A stretch of 8,162 bases of DNA from Thermodesulfobacteriota bacterium. GTDB taxonomy: Bacteria > Desulfobacterota > DSM-4660 > Desulfatiglandales > HGW-15. Shown piece after piece: positions 6,008-8,162 of this stretch. Made by a program: the position numbers and the translations under genes. The notes below the pieces were generated by a model, which searched no databases, was not told the DNA's origin, and saw nothing but the letters and a program-made list of their open reading frames with translations. Location: NCBI GenBank assembly GCA_025454125.1, contig JALOPA010000156.1, positions 1-8,162 of the forward strand, given 5' to 3'. The stretch's first letter is position 1; every line of letters begins with the position of its first letter.

Positions 6008-7420
6008 GTGCCAAGCGAAGACAAGAAAAATCTTTTTCAAAAAATCCCGAGCGTTGACCGTCTTTTGAACAGCCCTTTTCTTTTGGAGGTTCTTCCTGCC
6101 TATCCCCGCAGTCTTGTGCTGAAGGCGGTTCACCAGGTTTTGGAGGGCATACGAAGCGCCATCAAATCCGGGCAAGAAATGGAAGAAACGCTGAGCCTCG
6201 ACAGGGTTTCTCACTTGGTAACCGAGAAACTGGCGATGCTGAACCAGCCCAGCTTAAAGCCTCTGATCAACGCCACCGGTGTAGTCGTTCACACCAACCT
6301 CGGCCGATCCATACTCCCTGAAAGGGTTCTCGCAAAATTCCGGCCTCTTGCGGGCGGCTACAGCAATCTGGAGTACGACCTTCAAAGGGGAGAACGAGGA
6401 AGCCGCTATTCCCATGTGGAGGGGATTCTCAAGGAGCTCACGGGCGCAGAGGCAGGAACCGTGGTCAACAACAACGCAGCCGCGGTGCTGGTTGCCCTGG
6501 ACACTCTGGCCAGGGGCCGGGAGGTCGTGGTCTCCAGGGGCCAGCTTGTGGAAATCGGCGGCTCTTTCCGAATTCCTGAAGTGATGAAACGAGGGGGCGC
6601 CAGAATGGTCGAGGTGGGCACCACAAACAAGACCCACCTCCGGGACTATGAGGAAGCCATTGGCTCTGACACGGCCCTTCTTCTCAAGGTCCACAAAAGC
6701 AATTACCACCTTATCGGCTTCGCAGAGGATGTGGACACGATCGATCTGGTCGCGCTAGCCCACAGGCACAACCTTGCCGTCATGGAAGACCTGGGAAGCG
6801 GCTGCTTTGTGGATTTCTCCAAGTACGGTCTGGTCAAAGAGCCGACCGTGCAGGACGTGCTCGGCCAGGGAGTCGACCTCGTGACCTTCAGCGGTGACAA
6901 ATTGCTTGGAGGACCTCAGGCGGGGATCATTCTCGGGAGAAAACCTCTCGTGGAGGCCATCCGAAAGAACCAGCTGAGCCGTGCCCTCCGAATCGACAAG
7001 CTGACGCTTTTGGCCTTAGAGGAAACACTGAGGATCTACAGAGATGAATCCACGGCGGTGAAGGAAATCCCCACGCTGCAGATGATCCTTGCAACCTACG
7101 ATCAGCTCAAGAGCAAAGCCAGGCGCTTGCGCAGAATGATCGGAAAGGTCGACGCCACAAACTTCAGCCTTCAGCTTGCGGACGGCACGTCCAAAGTGGG
7201 CGGAGGCGCCCTGCCTCTGCTCGTGATTCCCACATGCCTGTTGGCCTTGGTGCCCGGCCGCCTTTCAGCCAACGCCATTGAACAGAAGCTTCGCGATTAT
7301 GACCCTCCCATTATCTCAAGAGTGGAGAAGGACCAGGTCCTCCTCGACGTGAGAACCGTGCAGGAGTCTGAGCTCAAGATCTTAGCCGCAGCCATCAAGT
7401 TCCTGGCCGCAGCGCGCTGA
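6008..7420 (+). CDS. selA: L-seryl-tRNA(Sec) selenium transferase (selenocysteine synthase)
   Basis: SelA is the cytoplasmic PLP enzyme that converts Ser-tRNA(Sec) to Sec-tRNA(Sec), using selenophosphate made by SelD. Length (470 aa) matches the bacterial family. The N-terminal tRNA-binding region spans about 1-85 (IPSVDRLL, then INATGVVVHTNLGRS at about 87-101). The PLP fold follows, with YDLQRGERGSR (123-133), the conserved NNNAAAV turn (154-160), RGQLVEIGGSFRIPEV (177-192), and EVGTTNKTH (202-210). The motif TFSGDKLLGGPQAG (293-306) holds the Schiff-base lysine, K298, equivalent to E. coli K295. The C-terminal domain ends with SRVEKDQVLLDVRTV. The start is GTG with AGGAGA 7 bp upstream. 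The gene is intact. It is not followed by selB, the usual partner; the next gene is convergent and unrelated. Its presence implies that the genome makes selenoproteins and should carry selB, selC and selD elsewhere. Confidence 0.98.
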   Translation: MPSEDKKNLFQKIPSVDRLLNSPFLLEVLPAYPRSLVLKAVHQVLEGIRSAIKSGQEMEETLSLDRVSHLVTEKLAMLNQPSLKPLINATGVVVHTNLGRSILPERVLAKFRPLAGGYSNLEYDLQRGERGSRYSHVEGILKELTGAEAGTVVNNNAAAVLVALDTLARGREVVVSRGQLVEIGGSFRIPEVMKRGGARMVEVGTTNKTHLRDYEEAIGSDTALLLKVHKSNYHLIGFAEDVDTIDLVALAHRHNLAVMEDLGSGCFVDFSKYGLVKEPTVQDVLGQGVDLVTFSGDKLLGGPQAGIILGRKPLVEAIRKNQLSRALRIDKLTLLALEETLRIYRDESTAVKEIPTLQMILATYDQLKSKARRLRRMIGKVDATNFSLQLADGTSKVGGGALPLLVIPTCLLALVPGRLSANAIEQKLRDYDPPIISRVEKDQVLLDVRTVQESELKILAAAIKFLAAAR

Positions 7421-7432
7421 GCCCCATAGTCG

Positions 7433-7509
7433 TAACCGTTCAGCGCTTCGAAATAAAAACAGAAAAAGGCCATGGCCTCAGCCATCCATTTCAAAGAGCT
7501 GAACGGTTA
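7433..7509. repeat. 77-bp imperfect palindrome between convergent selA and acyl-CoA ligase genes
   Basis: Arms 7433-7454 and 7488-7509 pair over 22 positions with two mismatches. There are 12 perfect outer pairs (TAACCGTTCAGC with GCTGAACGGTTA), then 3 bp, then 5 bp (GAAAT/ATTTC). The 33-nt centre contains the perfect palindrome GGCCATGGCC (7468-7477) and an A-rich stretch. It starts 12 bp after the selA stop and ends 13 bp before the ligase stop, so it could limit transcription from both sides. There is no T-tract at either end, so it is not a classic rho-independent terminator. Its symmetry, size and TA-bounded ends also fit a REP- or MITE-like intergenic repeat. Single copy here; family membership cannot be judged from one window. 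Confidence 0.7.
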
Positions 7510-7522
7510 AGCAGGGTCCAGT

Positions 7523-8162
7523 CTATTTCTGATCAGGGCCTTTCTGTTTTTTCAGTTCCTCCTCTTTCAGGACCCGTCGCAACACCTTGCCCACCACCGA
7601 TGTGGGCAGGATTTCGCGGAACTCCACATGCCGTGGACGCTTGTACCCGGTCATCTTTTCCTTGCAGAATTCCAGAAACTCCTCCTCCGTAGCCTGCATG
7701 CCGGGTCTGAGCTGAATGAAGGCCTTAATCTTCTCGCCGGTATGGGGATCCGGGAGACCGATGACCGCGGCCAGGGCCACCTTGGGATGGGTGAAGAGCA
7801 CCTCCTCCACGTCTTTCGGATAGACGTTGAATCCTCCGACGATCGCCATGTCCTTTTTTCGGTCCGTGATGATGACGTAGCCGTTGTCATCAATGTGCCC
7901 AATATCGCCGGTCAGGAAATACCGCTTCCCCTCAATCTCCCTGAAGGCGTTCTGGTTCGCTTCAGGTTTGTTCCAGTATCCCAGCATGACCTGCGGGCCG
8001 CAGGCAGCGATTTCACCGTCCTGACCCAGAGGGAGTTCCTTGACCCCGGTTTCAAGGTCCACGATCTTGATATTCGTGCTGGGGAAGGGCAGCCCCACGG
8101 ATCCGATCTGCCGTTGTTCAAGATTGGTCGGGTTCAACGTGAGCACTGGGGAGGTCTCGCTC
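7523..8162 (-). CDS. AMP-forming long-chain acyl-CoA synthetase, C-terminal part (FadD-like), truncated by window edge
   Basis: This belongs to the ANL superfamily of adenylating enzymes, which activate a fatty or other carboxylic acid to acyl-AMP and then acyl-CoA. About 212 C-terminal residues are visible and the reading frame is open to the edge. The codons at the edge read SETSPVLTLNP, the FadD-type A5 motif, so the GTG at 8144-8146 is internal and not a start. Counting from that GTG, adenylation motifs follow in order: GEIAACGPQVMLGYWNKPE (44-62, A6), YFLTGDIGHID (76-86, A7), and GYVIITDRKKDMAIVGGFNVYP (89-110, A8 hinge). The C-terminal A10 motif LPTSVVGKVLRRVL contains the probable catalytic Lys187. 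The last residues are Lys-rich. Motif order and spacing favour a long-chain fatty acyl-CoA ligase, but chain-length specificity cannot be deduced. It converges on selA. Confidence 0.92.
   Translation of the reverse strand, partial: SETSPVLTLNPTNLEQRQIGSVGLPFPSTNIKIVDLETGVKELPLGQDGEIAACGPQVMLGYWNKPEANQNAFREIEGKRYFLTGDIGHIDDNGYVIITDRKKDMAIVGGFNVYPKDVEEVLFTHPKVALAAVIGLPDPHTGEKIKAFIQLRPGMQATEEEFLEFCKEKMTGYKRPRHVEFREILPTSVVGKVLRRVLKEEELKKQKGPDQK

Noticed and set aside
5655..6024. Two minus-strand open frames overlapping the tRNA region
   Set aside because: They translate straight through tRNA-His, giving the well-known artefact peptide VAQLVRALGCGPRGCGFESHHS-like pattern in one frame, so they are not genes.

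Overview
The window reads as bacterial chromosome of about 57% GC. The families present (a lipid-anchored RND adaptor with its HAE1 pump, single-domain PilZ, SelA, a FadD-type acyl-CoA ligase) and the spacing suggest a Gram-negative, possibly a Desulfobacterota/'Deltaproteobacteria' lineage that uses selenocysteine. That placement is inference from gene content; there is no rRNA or marker gene to confirm it.

Layout. Positions 1-4292 (+) hold a two-gene RND efflux operon: a periplasmic adaptor lipoprotein and a 1030-residue HAE1 inner-membrane transporter, overlapping by four bases (ATGA). The outer-membrane channel is not in the window. Positions 4383-4742 (-) encode a small PilZ-domain protein with both c-di-GMP-binding motifs. 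It has its own recognisable sigma70-type promoter and a roughly 130-nt leader that can fold. Positions 4743-5181 have no convincing gene; they contain an AT-rich island (about 4861-4996) and a GC-richer block with two short perfect hairpins. Positions 5182-5487 (-) encode a very acidic 101-residue protein of unknown function with its own promoter. After a further gene-poor stretch (5568-5824), positions 5825-5902 (-) are tRNA-His(GUG), complete with G-1:C73 and an encoded CCA. Divergent from it, 6008-7420 (+) is selA, starting at GTG behind a strong ribosome binding site. Converging on selA from the right edge is the C-terminal part of an AMP-forming acyl-CoA synthetase (7523 to beyond 8162, minus strand). 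The 102-bp gap between them holds a 77-bp imperfect palindrome.

How the genes relate. The RND pair is one functional unit (drug or toxic-compound export). SelA converts Ser-tRNA(Sec) to Sec-tRNA(Sec); selB and selC are not in the window. The PilZ protein, acidic protein, tRNA and ligase look like separate transcription units. No phage, transposase, CRISPR or toxin-antitoxin gene was seen. The observations most worth a second look are the palindrome between selA and the ligase, the foldable leader of the PilZ gene, the double-hairpin block at 5012-5073, and the acidic protein.
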